From Rheinheimera sp. MMS21-TC3 (GTDB lineage: Bacteria; Pseudomonadota; Gammaproteobacteria; Enterobacterales; Alteromonadaceae): a DNA stretch of 64,000 nucleotides. The stretch spans positions 1,488,001-1,552,000 of the forward strand of contig NZ_CP135084.1 in NCBI RefSeq assembly GCF_032229285.1, read 5' to 3'. Numbering within the stretch: position 1 is the stretch's first letter; every line of letters starts with the position of its first letter. The notes under the pieces are model-generated. The model had not been told where the DNA came from. It saw only the letters and a program-made list of their open reading frames with translations, and did not search any database. Both the position numbers and the translations under genes were made by a program. Shown in pieces: positions 19,382 through 29,103 of the stretch.

Positions 19382-19735
19382 CAGTTTTGTTCCAAAATTA
19401 ATACAGTTTAAATTCAGCGCTGCACTGTTGCATGCATGAACCGAAGAAAAGAGGAGGCTATTTTAATAAAAACTCTAGCCTATTGCTACAATAATATGCC
19501 GCCCAGACGTCTTTAATGCTATTTTGCTTCCAATAGACCTAACTTTGGTTAAACATTCAATCAATCAGGAATAGATTTAAGCAAATAAACTAAGAGTTGA
19601 GATTTAAAGTTGCCATCTGCGGGTGGCTCTGGGAAAATGTCAGTAATTTTACGCATTAATTATATTAGCGAGCTTTAAATAGCCGTTACCATTAACAGCT
19701 TCATTATCCGAAGTTGAGCAATGTCAGGAGTGAAA
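19382..19735. promoter_or_regulatory. Divergent promoter region between metK and tkt
   Basis: This 354-bp region separates two outward-facing genes and should hold both promoters. I see no open frame of note and no clear sigma-70 hexamer pair. The one recognisable element is the met-box-like octamer listed separately. The ribosome-binding site of tkt (CAGGAG at 19725-19730) is at its right edge. Confidence 0.5.
19505..19512. promoter_or_regulatory. MetJ-box-like octamer upstream of metK
   Basis: AGACGTCT is a perfect match to one unit of the MetJ operator, and it lies about 125 bp before the metK start codon. MetJ normally needs two or more tandem octamers. The neighbouring octamers (TTAATGCT and beyond) match poorly, so a single strong half site is all that can be seen. 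metK is a classic MetJ target. Confidence 0.45.
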
Positions 19736-21733
19736 ATGCTACCTCGTAAACAACTCGCCAATGCAATCCGAGCACTAAGTATGGATGCTGTACAAAAAGC
19801 TAAGTCTGGTCACCCAGGAGCCCCTATGGGGATGGCTGATATCGCTGAAGTACTTTGGCGTGACTTTTTACAGCATAATCCTAGCGATCCAAACTGGCCT
19901 AACCGTGACCGTTTTATCTTGTCAAATGGCCATGGTTCAATGCTACTTTACTCTCTTTTACATTTATCGGGCTATGATTTAAGCATTGATGATTTAAAAC
20001 AGTTCCGTCAATTAGATTCTAAAACACCAGGCCACCCAGAATATGGTTATGCACCTGGTGTTGAAACAACAACAGGGCCTTTGGGTCAAGGCTTAACTAA
20101 TGCGGTGGGAATGGCTATTGCAGAAAAAGCCTTAGCCGCTCAGTTTAATAAACCTGAATTTGATATTGTTGATCATCATACTTATGTCTTTTTGGGTGAC
20201 GGTTGTTTAATGGAAGGTATTTCGCATGAAGCTTGTTCATTAGCCGGTACCTTAGGTTTAAATAAATTAATCGCCTTTTGGGATGACAATGGCATTTCAA
20301 TCGATGGTCAAGTTGAAGGCTGGTTTACTGATAATACACCAGCACGGTTTGAAGCTTATGGCTGGCATGTGATTGCCAATGTTGATGGCCATGATCCGCA
20401 AGCGGTACAAAATGCCATTGAACAAGCGCATAAAGTTACAGATAAACCAATTTTAATTTGTTGTCGTACTGTTATTGGTTATGGCTCTCCGAACAAAGGT
20501 GGTAGTCATGATTGTCATGGTGCTCCATTAGGTGATGCTGAAATTGCAGCGACCCGGGAATACTTACAATGGCCTCATGCGGCATTTGATATTCCAGCTG
20601 ATATTTACGCAGCTTGGGATGCTAAAGAGCAAGGCGCAAGCCGCCAACAGCAATGGCAGAAATTATTTGCTAGTTATAGTGCAGCTTACCCAGAATTGGC
20701 GGCTGAATTTAGCCGCCGTATCAGTGGTGAATTACCGGCTAATTGGGCTGAATTATCACAGTCTTATATTAATCAATTGCAAGCAAACCCTGCAAATATT
20801 GCCAGCCGTAAAGCATCGCAAAATGCGTTAAATGCTTTTGGTCCTATTTTACCTGAGTTTATGGGCGGCTCAGCCGACTTAGCTGGCTCTAATTTAACAT
20901 TATGGTCTGGCTCTAAAGGCTTAACTGCAACTGATGCTAGTGGTAACTACATTTATTACGGTGTCCGTGAATTTGGTATGTCGGCTATAATGAACGGTAT
21001 TGCGCTGCACGGTGGCTTTGTACCTTACGGTGCAACTTTTTTAATGTTTATGGAATATGCCCGAAATGCAGTGCGTATGGCGGCTTTAATGAAGCAGCGG
21101 GTTATTTTTGTTTATACCCATGATTCTATTGGTTTAGGTGAAGATGGCCCAACTCATCAACCGGTTGAACAACTTGCTGCACTACGTGCGACACCTAACT
21201 TGGTTAACTGGCGTCCTTGTGATCAAGTTGAGTCTGCGGTGGCATGGCAGGCCGCAATTGAGCGCAGCCAAGGCCCTTCAACACTAATTTTTAGTCGCCA
21301 AAATTTACAACAGCAATCGCGTAATTCTGAGCAAGTCGCTAATATTAAGCGCGGTGGTTATATTTTGCGTGATAGTAAGACAGCCCCTGAGCTTATCTTA
21401 ATTGCTACAGGCTCTGAAGTTGAATTAGCTATGCAAGCTGCAGAACAACTAACAGAACAAGGTGTTGCTGTACGCGTTGTATCTATGCCGTCAACGGATG
21501 CCTTTGAGCAACAGAGTGCTGAGTATCGTGATAGTGTTTTACCATCAACTGTAACGAAACGAATTGCAGTGGAAGCAGCAAGCCTAGATTGTTGGTATAA
21601 ATATGTAGGCTTTGAAGGCAAGATTATTGGTATGAATAGCTTTGGTGAGTCTGCGCCTGCAGATCAGCTATTTAAGCACTTTGGTATTACTACTGATAAT
21701 ATCGTTGCTACTGCTAAGCAGTTACTAGCATAA
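19736..21733 (+). CDS. tkt: Transketolase
   Basis: The product is 665 residues (E. coli TktA 663). Features in order: [18 protein letters not shown], the thiamine-diphosphate motif [18 protein letters not shown] running to [10 protein letters not shown], the [10 protein letters not shown] loop, and [15 protein letters not shown] with the [18 protein letters not shown] catalytic region. It transfers two-carbon units in the pentose-phosphate pathway. ATG at 19736 is chosen because CAGGAG lies five bases upstream; an in-frame ATG at 19721 has no such site. A terminator separates it from epd. Confidence 0.97.
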   Translation: MLPRKQLANAIRALSMDAVQKAKSGHPGAPMGMADIAEVLWRDFLQHNPSDPNWPNRDRFILSNGHGSMLLYSLLHLSGYDLSIDDLKQFRQLDSKTPGHPEYGYAPGVETTTGPLGQGLTNAVGMAIAEKALAAQFNKPEFDIVDHHTYVFLGDGCLMEGISHEACSLAGTLGLNKLIAFWDDNGISIDGQVEGWFTDNTPARFEAYGWHVIANVDGHDPQAVQNAIEQAHKVTDKPILICCRTVIGYGSPNKGGSHDCHGAPLGDAEIAATREYLQWPHAAFDIPADIYAAWDAKEQGASRQQQWQKLFASYSAAYPELAAEFSRRISGELPANWAELSQSYINQLQANPANIASRKASQNALNAFGPILPEFMGGSADLAGSNLTLWSGSKGLTATDASGNYIYYGVREFGMSAIMNGIALHGGFVPYGATFLMFMEYARNAVRMAALMKQRVIFVYTHDSIGLGEDGPTHQPVEQLAALRATPNLVNWRPCDQVESAVAWQAAIERSQGPSTLIFSRQNLQQQSRNSEQVANIKRGGYILRDSKTAPELILIATGSEVELAMQAAEQLTEQGVAVRVVSMPSTDAFEQQSAEYRDSVLPSTVTKRIAVEAASLDCWYKYVGFEGKIIGMNSFGESAPADQLFKHFGITTDNIVATAKQLLA

Positions 21734-21746
21734 TTATTGTAAAGCT

Positions 21747-21774
21747 AATGGGATCAGTTTTGGTCCCATTTTTA
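21747..21774 (+). terminator. Intrinsic terminator after tkt
   Basis: AATGGGATCA at 21747-21756 pairs with TGGTCCCATT at 21761-21770 (one wobble) around a GTTT loop, followed by TTTA. It implies that tkt and epd are mostly transcribed separately. Confidence 0.88.
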
Positions 21775-21800
21775 TTTGTTTGATTAATCACTGTGATGTT

Positions 21801-22823
21801 ATGGCAATTAGACTAGCAATAAACGGCTTTGGCCGTATTGGTCGCAATATAGTGCGGGCAATATATGAAAATGGCATGCAACAGCAGTTGCAGGTGATTG
21901 CAATAAATGAGCTTGCCGCTGCAGAAGGTGTAGTCCATCTACTCAAATACGATACATCGCATGGTCGTTTTGGCTTTGATGTCAGCGCTTCTGAGCAAGG
22001 TATTAAAGTTGCCAATGATAATATTAGCTTGTTTTCTGTCGCTGATCCGGTAGAACTGCCATGGGCAGAATTAAACATTGATATTGTACTTGAATGTACT
22101 GGCGTTTTTAATACCCGAGAACACGCCGAGTGGCATCTTAAGGCAGGTGCAAAAAAAGTGTTGTTTTCACACCCTGCTGAAGCGGATGCCGATATTGATG
22201 CCACTATTATTTATGGTATTAATCAGCAAATTCTCAGCGCAGACATGCGTATAGTGTCGGCTGGGTCCTGTACCACCAACTGTATAGTGCCGGTACTGCA
22301 AGTGTTGGATCAGCAATTTGGCGTAGAAAGCGGTACTATTACCACTATTCATGCATCGATGAATGATCAGCAAGTTATAGATGCTTATCATACCGACTTA
22401 CGTCGTACCCGTGCCGCTAGCCAATCTATTATTCCAGTTGATACCAAATTAGCACGTGGAATAGAGCGGATTATGCCGCATTTAGCTGGTCGTTTTGAAG
22501 CTATAGCTGTTAGGGTACCCACTGTTAACGTTACTGCGATGGATTTAAGTGTCACCCTACATCAAGATGTTAGTATTACTAGCATTAACCAAGCCTTATC
22601 CCAAGCCAGAAATGGCGACTTAGCCGGAATTTTAGATTACACCGAAGAACCTTTGGTTTCAGTTGATTTTAATCATAACCCGCACTCTTGTATTGTTGAC
22701 GGATCGCAAACCCGTGTCAGCCATAAACGTTTAGTAAAATGTTTAGTTTGGTGCGATAACGAATGGGGCTTTGCCAATCGAATGTTGGATACGGCGCAAG
22801 CAATGATGCAAATTAATAACTAA
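21801..22823 (+). CDS. epd: Erythrose-4-phosphate dehydrogenase (GAPDH-like)
   Basis: The product is 340 residues. It has [14 protein letters not shown] at the N-terminus (NAD binding), the catalytic Cys157 in SAGSCTTNC, then [20 protein letters not shown] and [18 protein letters not shown]. The [25 protein letters not shown] region fits Epd better than ordinary GAPDH. Epd oxidises erythrose-4-phosphate towards pyridoxal phosphate synthesis. It forms the usual epd-pgk-fba cluster, with pgk 12 bp downstream. The start is taken at the ATG that gives [11 protein letters not shown]; a TTG seven codons earlier is less likely. A GAPDH role cannot be excluded from sequence alone. Confidence 0.92.
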   Translation: MAIRLAINGFGRIGRNIVRAIYENGMQQQLQVIAINELAAAEGVVHLLKYDTSHGRFGFDVSASEQGIKVANDNISLFSVADPVELPWAELNIDIVLECTGVFNTREHAEWHLKAGAKKVLFSHPAEADADIDATIIYGINQQILSADMRIVSAGSCTTNCIVPVLQVLDQQFGVESGTITTIHASMNDQQVIDAYHTDLRRTRAASQSIIPVDTKLARGIERIMPHLAGRFEAIAVRVPTVNVTAMDLSVTLHQDVSITSINQALSQARNGDLAGILDYTEEPLVSVDFNHNPHSCIVDGSQTRVSHKRLVKCLVWCDNEWGFANRMLDTAQAMMQINN

Positions 22824-22835
22824 AAGGAGCAATTA

Positions 22836-24020
22836 ATGTCAGTTATTCGTATGAGTGATATTGATTTACAGAATAAACGGGTATTAATCCGCGAAGATTT
22901 AAATGTGCCGATCAAAGCAGGTAAAATTAGCTCAGATGCGCGTTTGAAGGCGGCATTACCTACGATAGAGCTTGCCTTAAGTAAAGGCGCTAAGGTGATG
23001 TTAATGTCACACCTTGGCCGTCCAGAAGAAGGCGTATTTTCAGCAGATGCTTCATTGCAGCCAATTGTAGATTACCTAAACCAAGCTTTAGATGTTCCAG
23101 TGCGTTTAGTGAGTGATTATTTAGATGGTGTAACCATAAACACGGGCGAAGTTGTTGTATTTGAAAACGTGCGCTTTAATAAAGGTGAAGCTAAGAATGA
23201 TGACCAATTAGCCAAACAGCTTGCGGATTTATGTGATGTGTTTGTTATGGATGCTTTTGGTACCGCGCATAGAGCGCAAGCGTCAACTCATGGTGTAGCT
23301 AAATATGCACCTGTTGCTTGTGCTGGGCCATTATTGGTTGCTGAGCTTGATGCGCTAGCGGCAGCATTAAAACAACCTAAGCGTCCTTTAGTCGCTATAG
23401 TAGGCGGCTCTAAGGTATCAACTAAATTAACAGTTTTAGAGTCATTGTCTGGCATTGTTGATCAGTTAATTGTGGGTGGCGGTATAGCCAATACTTTTAT
23501 TGCCGCTAAAGGCAATAGTGTGGGTAAATCTTTATATGAAGCAGATTTAGTAGCTGAAGCAAAACGATTAATGAGCCAAGCTACTGAACGCGGCGCCACT
23601 ATACCTGTGCCGACCGATGTTGTAGTAGGCACTGAGTTTAGTGCAGCAAGTTCTGCTACTTTAAAAGCCGTAAATGCAGTTGATGCTGGCGATATGATCT
23701 TTGACATTGGACCAGATACTGTTAAGCAATTGATTGAAATTATAAATAATGCTGGCACTATCGTTTGGAATGGCCCAGTCGGTGTATTTGAATTAGAGCA
23801 GTTTTCAGCAGGGACTAAAGCGCTAGCAGAAGCCATAGCTAATAGTAAAGCGTTTTCTATTGCTGGTGGTGGTGACACATTGGCGGCAATAGATAAATAT
23901 CAAATCGCGGATAAAGTGTCTTATATTTCTACAGGTGGTGGTGCGTTTTTAGAATTTTTAGAAGGTAAAAAATTACCAGCAGTAGAGATACTAGAGCAGC
24001 GTGCGGCAATAAAAGCATAA
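22836..24020 (+). CDS. pgk: Phosphoglycerate kinase
   Basis: The product is 394 residues. It has [16 protein letters not shown], then [21 protein letters not shown] and [15 protein letters not shown] in the N-domain. The C-domain carries [23 protein letters not shown] and [12 protein letters not shown] for nucleotide binding. It interconverts 1,3-bisphosphoglycerate and 3-phosphoglycerate with ATP. AAAGGAG lies before the start, and the operon continues into fba after a 60-bp gap with a palindrome. Confidence 0.98.
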   Translation: MSVIRMSDIDLQNKRVLIREDLNVPIKAGKISSDARLKAALPTIELALSKGAKVMLMSHLGRPEEGVFSADASLQPIVDYLNQALDVPVRLVSDYLDGVTINTGEVVVFENVRFNKGEAKNDDQLAKQLADLCDVFVMDAFGTAHRAQASTHGVAKYAPVACAGPLLVAELDALAAALKQPKRPLVAIVGGSKVSTKLTVLESLSGIVDQLIVGGGIANTFIAAKGNSVGKSLYEADLVAEAKRLMSQATERGATIPVPTDVVVGTEFSAASSATLKAVNAVDAGDMIFDIGPDTVKQLIEIINNAGTIVWNGPVGVFELEQFSAGTKALAEAIANSKAFSIAGGGDTLAAIDKYQIADKVSYISTGGGAFLEFLEGKKLPAVEILEQRAAIKA

Positions 24021-24036
24021 AAAAAACTAATATATA

Positions 24037-24055
24037 ATAGTCATAATATGACTAT
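24037..24055. promoter_or_regulatory. Palindrome in the pgk-fba gap
   Basis: ATAGTCATA and TATGACTAT flank a single central A, giving a perfect 9-bp-arm inverted repeat 26 bp before the fba start codon. There is no T-tract, so it is not a typical terminator. It could be an operator or a processing hairpin. Confidence 0.35.
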
Positions 24056-24080
24056 ACTTTACTAAAATAGAGAGGATTAT

Positions 24081-25145
24081 ATGGCCCTTATTTCGTTACG
24101 TCAGATGCTTGATCATGCTGCCGAACAAAACTACGGTATACCTGCATTTAATGTTAACAATTTAGAGCAAATGCGCGCCATTATGCTCGCTGCGGATAAA
24201 ACAGATAGTCCTGTTATCGTGCAGGCCTCTGCGGGGGCGCGTAAATATGCCGGTGCGCCATTTTTAAGGCATTTGATCTTAGCGGCAGTAGAGGAATTTC
24301 CACATATTCCTGTCGTGATGCACCAAGACCACGGTACATCTTTAGGTGTTTGCCAGCGCTCTATTCAGTTAGGTTTTTCATCAGTGATGATGGACGGCTC
24401 CTTAGGTGAAGATGGTAAAACGCCTATGGATTATGAATACAATATGAATGTAACGCGCAAAGTTGTCGAAATAGCGCATGCTTGTGGCGTGTCAGTTGAA
24501 GGCGAGTTAGGTTGTTTGGGCTCGTTAGAAACGGGCACAGCGGGTGAAGAAGATGGTATAGGTGCCGAGGGCGTATTAACGATAGAGCAAATGCTAACTG
24601 ACCCTGAAGAAGCCGCGCAGTTTGTGCGTGACACTCAGGTTGATGCTTTAGCCATTGCTTGTGGTACTTCTCATGGTGCTTATAAGTTTAGTCGCCCGCC
24701 AACAGGTGATATTTTAGCTATTGACAGAATTAAAGCTATACATCAACGTATACCAGATACGCATTTAGTTATGCATGGCTCATCTTCTGTACCACAAGAC
24801 TGGTTAGAAGTGATTAATCAATACGGGGGGGAAATACCAGAGACCTACGGCGTGCCAGTAGAGCAAATTCAACAAGGCATTAAGTATGGTGTACGTAAAG
24901 TTAATATTGATACAGATTTACGCTTAGCTTCAACAGGGGCTATACGTCGCTATTTAGAGCAGCATCCAGCAGAGTTTGATCCACGCAAATATTTCCAAGC
25001 CTCAGTAGATGCTATGATGGAAATATGTATTAACCGTTATGAGGCTTTTGGCGCTGCGGGTAATGCAAGTAAGATCAAGCCTATTTCACTGGATGATATG
25101 GTTACTTTATATGCAAAAGGTAAATTAACACCGAATATAAAGTAA
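24081..25145 (+). CDS. fba: Class II fructose-1,6-bisphosphate aldolase, Calvin-cycle subtype
   Basis: The product is 354 residues. Zinc-site motifs are [21 protein letters not shown] and MHGSSSVP, with [11 protein letters not shown] and a C-terminal [20 protein letters not shown]. Overall wording ([30 protein letters not shown]) matches the Calvin-cycle subtype of class II aldolases, not E. coli FbaA. It cleaves or makes fructose-1,6-bisphosphate and perhaps sedoheptulose-1,7-bisphosphate. GAGAGGATT precedes the ATG. No RuBisCO or phosphoribulokinase gene is in view, so the subtype name does not imply carbon fixation. Confidence 0.95.
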   Translation: MALISLRQMLDHAAEQNYGIPAFNVNNLEQMRAIMLAADKTDSPVIVQASAGARKYAGAPFLRHLILAAVEEFPHIPVVMHQDHGTSLGVCQRSIQLGFSSVMMDGSLGEDGKTPMDYEYNMNVTRKVVEIAHACGVSVEGELGCLGSLETGTAGEEDGIGAEGVLTIEQMLTDPEEAAQFVRDTQVDALAIACGTSHGAYKFSRPPTGDILAIDRIKAIHQRIPDTHLVMHGSSSVPQDWLEVINQYGGEIPETYGVPVEQIQQGIKYGVRKVNIDTDLRLASTGAIRRYLEQHPAEFDPRKYFQASVDAMMEICINRYEAFGAAGNASKIKPISLDDMVTLYAKGKLTPNIK

Positions 25146-25261
25146 TCAAAAAAATTAATAAGCTTTTACAAATTAATGAATAAGTTTTTTTAGTATAAAA
25201 AATAGGTGCTAAACCTTAAATAAACTGCGTTATTACAGGGTGTAGTCGGGAAGAAGTTGTA

Positions 25262-25290
25262 TTGACAATGGCTTTTTTACCTGTAATGAT
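25262..25290 (+). promoter_or_regulatory. Sigma-70 promoter candidate of the TonB2 operon
   Basis: A perfect TTGACA at 25262-25267 and AATGAT at 25285-25290 are 17 bp apart. Transcription would begin near 25297, leaving a leader of about 100 nt with a small CCCTC/GAGGG hairpin (25303-25317) before the DUF3450 gene. I see no obvious Fur box. Confidence 0.6.
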
Positions 25291-25393
25291 GCGGACGGTT
25301 TACCCTCTAACCGAGGGACTTATTATAGGTACTAATATAATAAGGCCCTTACAACTTCAGGTTACGTTAATCAGCAATAATTGGTTGGGAACT

Positions 25394-26164
25394 ATGTCTA
25401 ACAATAAAATTCGCAAGAGTCTGATTGCATCAGCGTTAGTAGGTGCTTTCACCTTATCTAGCGGTGCATTTGCAACGGATTTAAAAGATTTGCATCAAGA
25501 AAGTCGTCAGATCCAGCGCGCCGCGGTGCAGTCACAAGAAAAAATAAATACAATCTATGAGCAAACTCAGGAATTGCTAGGTGAATATCGCCAAGTAGTA
25601 GATCAAACTGAAAACTTAAAAGTTTACAATGACTTTCTTGCTAAGTTAGTTGCCGATCAGCAACGTCAAGTTAACGGTTTACAGCGTCAAATCGACGGCT
25701 TAGAAGATACGCGTAAAGGGACAGTTCCGTTAATGTTCCGGATGATTGATGCCTTAGAAGAGTTTGTAAAAGCAGATATTCCTCTACGTACTGAGCGTCG
25801 TTTAGAGCGTGTTGAAAGGCTACGCGATACAATGGGCCGTTCAGATGTGCAGCTATCAGAGCAGTATCGTCAAATTTTGGAAGCTTATAGCATAGAAATG
25901 GATTACGGCTCTACAGTTGATTCTTTCCAAGGTACCTTACAGTTTGAAGGTCAAGAAAACACTGTAGACTTTGTGCATATTGGTCGTTTGGCTCTTATGG
26001 CTTCATCATTAGATGGCAAAGCAGCATGGGTGTGGAATAAACAAAAATCTAGTTGGGAAAGCTTACCAGCTGATTATTTGAATTCTGTAAGCCAGTTTAT
26101 CAAGATGGCGCGTCGTGAAGCGACTCTTGAAATGGATCGCGTACCACTTTTTGCTGCGGAGTAA
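25394..26164 (+). CDS. DUF3450 periplasmic coiled-coil protein of the TonB2 cluster
   Basis: The product is 256 residues. A Sec signal peptide (about 1-27, ending SSGAFA) is followed by a coiled coil at about 30-110 and a globular region. MFRMIDALEEFVKADIPL and LDGKAAWVWNKQKSSWESLP are DUF3450-like. It is the first gene of six in the order DUF3450, ttpC, exbB, exbD, tonB, TPR, like the Vibrio TonB2 locus. It is inferred to help the periplasmic side of the TonB complex. ATG at 25394 is chosen because it is followed by a clear signal peptide; upstream in-frame sequence lies in the leader. Confidence 0.85.
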   Translation: MSNNKIRKSLIASALVGAFTLSSGAFATDLKDLHQESRQIQRAAVQSQEKINTIYEQTQELLGEYRQVVDQTENLKVYNDFLAKLVADQQRQVNGLQRQIDGLEDTRKGTVPLMFRMIDALEEFVKADIPLRTERRLERVERLRDTMGRSDVQLSEQYRQILEAYSIEMDYGSTVDSFQGTLQFEGQENTVDFVHIGRLALMASSLDGKAAWVWNKQKSSWESLPADYLNSVSQFIKMARREATLEMDRVPLFAAE

Positions 26165-26170
26165 TATTAA

Positions 26171-27538
26171 ATGAATAAAGCAATAAAGACTATGTTAGCT
26201 GCTGCAGCACTGACGCTATCTGCCGGTATCGCATTTAATGCGACTGCGGATTCGGCTAAGTTGGATCAGTTATTACAACAAATTAAAAAAGAACGGACTA
26301 TTGAAGGCCGTGCAAACCAAGAGCGCGAACGTGCGTTTTTAGCTAATCGTGCAGAGCAACAAAACGCTTTAAATAGCGCTAAAAAGCAATTAGCAAACGA
26401 AGAAGCCCGTGGTAAAAGCTTACAGAAAAAATTCCAAGAGAATGATCTGTTAATTGCCCAGAAGCAGCAAGAACTAGAAAGTGCCCTAGGTACTATGGGC
26501 GAGCTATTTGGTGTTGTAAGACAGAGTGCAAATAAATCAATTGGCTCAATCTCATCTTCAATCATTAGTGCTCAATATCCAGATCGCGATGTACCATTAC
26601 GTACTATTGCAGCGGCTACCGAATTACCTAACTTAGGTGAAATGGAAGATTTATGGATGGCGTTACTGACCGAAATGACCGAGTCAGGCAAAATCTCTAA
26701 GTTTGATGCAGAAGTAGTTAAGCTAGATGGCGGTAGCGAAACACAACGTGTTACACGTTTTGGTTCATTCCACTTAACGACTGGTAGTGAGTATTTAGTA
26801 TTAAATACTGACACTGACCAAATTCAGCCTTTAGGTCGTCAACCACAATCAAAAATACACAACTCTGTTGCAAACTTTGAAAAAGCTTCAGCTGGTCAAT
26901 TAGTTGGTTTATATGTTGACCCAACTAAAGGTAATAGCTTACTGCGCTTAAACCAACAACGTTCTACTATGTTTGAATATTATCAAGCAGGTGAAGAAGT
27001 TGGTTATATCATTACTATTGTATTCTTCTTAGGTTTACTATTAGGTTTAGAGCGCTTTATCACTTTAGGCTTAATTGGTGGCAAAATTCGTGGCCAGCTG
27101 AAAAACTTAGCTAAGCCGTCAGCTGCTAATCCATTAGGTCGTATCCTGAAGGTTTACCATGACAACAAAAACGTTGATGCTGAAAACCTAGAATTAAAAC
27201 TGGATGAAGCAATATTACGTGAAGCACCAAAAGTTGAGCGTGGTATTGGTATGATCAAACTATTTGCAGCCGTAGCACCGTTATTAGGTCTATTAGGTAC
27301 TGTAATTGGTATGATTCAAACTTTCCAACAAATTACGTTATACGGCACGGGTGACCCTAAATTAATGGCAGGTTCAATCTCTTTAGCGCTTGTAACAACA
27401 GCGTTAGGTCTGATTGCAGCAATTCCATTACTATTTGTACACTCTTTAGTGTCGTCAAAAGCAAAATCTATCTTACACGTGTTAGATGAGCAAGCTGCAG
27501 GTATTATTGCTGCTCACGCGGAGAAGGAGAAAGCCTAA
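26171..27538 (+). CDS. TtpC-like MotA/TolQ/ExbB proton channel protein
   Basis: The product is 455 residues. It has a signal peptide (1-26), a periplasmic coiled coil (about 30-110) and then a membrane domain from about 275 with three helices. The C-terminal part holds the MotA/TolQ/ExbB signature (LFAAVAPLLGLLGTVIGMIQTFQ, then GSISLALVTTALGLIAAIP). Such large ExbB paralogues are called TtpC in Vibrio, where they are needed for TonB2-dependent iron uptake. The gene begins 6 bp after DUF3450 and its stop overlaps the start of the next exbB gene. Confidence 0.88.
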   Translation: MNKAIKTMLAAAALTLSAGIAFNATADSAKLDQLLQQIKKERTIEGRANQERERAFLANRAEQQNALNSAKKQLANEEARGKSLQKKFQENDLLIAQKQQELESALGTMGELFGVVRQSANKSIGSISSSIISAQYPDRDVPLRTIAAATELPNLGEMEDLWMALLTEMTESGKISKFDAEVVKLDGGSETQRVTRFGSFHLTTGSEYLVLNTDTDQIQPLGRQPQSKIHNSVANFEKASAGQLVGLYVDPTKGNSLLRLNQQRSTMFEYYQAGEEVGYIITIVFFLGLLLGLERFITLGLIGGKIRGQLKNLAKPSAANPLGRILKVYHDNKNVDAENLELKLDEAILREAPKVERGIGMIKLFAAVAPLLGLLGTVIGMIQTFQQITLYGTGDPKLMAGSISLALVTTALGLIAAIPLLFVHSLVSSKAKSILHVLDEQAAGIIAAHAEKEKA

Positions 27539-28065
27539 TGATGCTCCAGCTAATAGGGCTGTGGGAATCTGTTCAGGATTTTATTCATACCGGTGGCGAC
27601 GTACTATACGTTGTCGCCCTAGTACTCTTCATCATGTGGGTATTGATGATAGAGCGCTACTGGTACCTTAAAGCAATATTTCCTAAAGTTAAAAAGGATA
27701 TTATTGCTAAATGGTCTGCCAGACAGGACACGACGTCCTGGTATGCTCATAAAATCCGTGATGCGTGGATTTCTGAAGCTTCAGACAAAATGGAACAACG
27801 TATGTTGCTGATTAAGGCGTTAGTGGCATTGTGTCCTTTGGTTGGTCTTTTAGGTACTGTTACTGGAATGATTGCTGTATTTGATATTATGGCAACTCAA
27901 GGAACTGGTAACCCTAGAACAATGGCCACAGGTATCTCAATGGCAACCATTCCAACAATGGCTGGTTTGGTGTCAGCAGTATCTGGCATATTTTTCAGCG
28001 CGCGGTTAGACACAAAAGTTAAGCGGGAAAAAGCCGCATTAATAGATAGCTTACCGCATCATTAA
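27538..28065 (+). CDS. exbB: ExbB proton channel subunit of the TonB2 system
   Basis: The product is 175 residues with three membrane helices: one near 20-42, then KALVALCPLVGLLGTVTGMIAVFD and GISMATIPTMAGLVSAVSGIFF. It lacks the periplasmic extension of the preceding protein. ExbB forms the pentameric proton channel that works with ExbD to energise TonB. Its ATG overlaps the TAA of the preceding gene (TAATG), showing translational coupling. The next codon is also ATG, so the start could be three bases later. Confidence 0.92.
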   Translation: MMLQLIGLWESVQDFIHTGGDVLYVVALVLFIMWVLMIERYWYLKAIFPKVKKDIIAKWSARQDTTSWYAHKIRDAWISEASDKMEQRMLLIKALVALCPLVGLLGTVTGMIAVFDIMATQGTGNPRTMATGISMATIPTMAGLVSAVSGIFFSARLDTKVKREKAALIDSLPHH

Positions 28066-28077
28066 AGAGAGATTTTT

Positions 28078-28482
28078 ATGGCACGTAAACGTATTAGAGA
28101 GGACGACGAGGCATCAATCGACATTACGCCGATGATGGACGTAGTTTTCATTATGCTGATCTTCTTTATCGTAACGACATCGTTTGTTAAAGAAGCAGGT
28201 ATTGATGTTAATAAACCTGATTCTGCTCAGGCTCAGAAAAAACCAAGTGCAACTATCTTTATCGCTATTCGTCCTAACGGTGAGATTTGGATGGATAAGC
28301 GCGCGGTAGATGTTGAACGAGTTTCAGCTAATATAGAGCGCTTAAGAGCAGAGTCGCCAACTGATACCATCATTATACAAGCCGATAAGGAAGCAAAGCA
28401 CGGTTTAGTAATGGAAGTAATGGATCAGATCAAAGCAGCTGATGAGAATTTAGTTATTAGTATTGCAGGGGAGACTAAGTAG
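28078..28482 (+). CDS. exbD: ExbD biopolymer transport protein of the TonB2 system
   Basis: The product is 134 residues. A single N-terminal helix contains the key Asp in ASIDITPMMDVVFIMLIFFIV (proton pathway), followed by a periplasmic domain with IQADKEAKHGLVMEVMDQIKAA. It pairs with ExbB in the inner membrane to convert proton flow into TonB motion. It lies 12 bp after exbB, with an AGAGAG ribosome-binding site. Confidence 0.94.
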   Translation: MARKRIREDDEASIDITPMMDVVFIMLIFFIVTTSFVKEAGIDVNKPDSAQAQKKPSATIFIAIRPNGEIWMDKRAVDVERVSANIERLRAESPTDTIIIQADKEAKHGLVMEVMDQIKAADENLVISIAGETK

Positions 28483-28484
28483 CT

Positions 28485-29102
28485 ATGGCACGTTTCCTAA
28501 CATCGTTAATAATCGGTGCAGTGGTAACGTTCCTGTTGTTTCTGACTATGGCTCTCCTAATTAAAGGTTCTGGAGAGCGTAAGGCGAATGAACAAGAGCG
28601 TATTGTTATTGAAATTAACACTACGCCGCCTGAATCAGATCTGCAGGTGCGGCGACCACCACCGCCACCGCCACCGCCACCGCCAGCTCAGCCGCCTAAA
28701 GCGCCTCAGCCTGAACCTGATACCGCTAATGCAGCGGGTGCTATTGGCTTCAATATGCCTGGTTTATCGTTAGGTAGTGCTAATACAGGTTTAGGCGATC
28801 CATCAAGCATGATGCGTGATGGTGATGCTACTCCTATAGTGCGTATTGAACCTCGTTACCCAGTGCAAGCTGCTCGTGATGGTTTACAAGGGTGGGTTAG
28901 ACTTAGCTTTACTATTATGGAAGATGGCAGTGTTGATTATGTCGAAGTAATAGAAGCTGAGCCGCGCCGTGTATTTGACCGTGAAGCTGTTCGAGCCTTA
29001 CGCCGTTGGAAATACAGCCCTAAAGTGGTTGATGGCAAACCAATGAAGCAGCCTGGCATGCAAGTGCAGCTTGACTTTACCTTAGATATGGCAGGAGGTT
29101 AG
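28485..29102 (+). CDS. tonB: TonB2-type energy transducer
   Basis: The product is 205 residues. An N-terminal anchor (about 6-27) is followed by a run of ten prolines (about 58-67) and a KAPQPEP segment. A C-terminal TonB domain begins near VRIEPRYPVQAARDGLQGWV, with DREAVRALRRWKYSPKVVDG and VQLDFTL. It spans the periplasm and opens outer-membrane receptors. It is shorter than classical TonB, as expected for TonB2 proteins. It starts 2 bp after exbD. Receptor genes are not in this window. Confidence 0.94.
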   Translation: MARFLTSLIIGAVVTFLLFLTMALLIKGSGERKANEQERIVIEINTTPPESDLQVRRPPPPPPPPPPAQPPKAPQPEPDTANAAGAIGFNMPGLSLGSANTGLGDPSSMMRDGDATPIVRIEPRYPVQAARDGLQGWVRLSFTIMEDGSVDYVEVIEAEPRRVFDREAVRALRRWKYSPKVVDGKPMKQPGMQVQLDFTLDMAGG

Positions 29103-29103
29103 T

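Noticed and set aside
24081..25145. Carbon-fixation operon
   Set aside because: The aldolase belongs to a Calvin-type subclass, but neither RuBisCO nor phosphoribulokinase genes are in the window.
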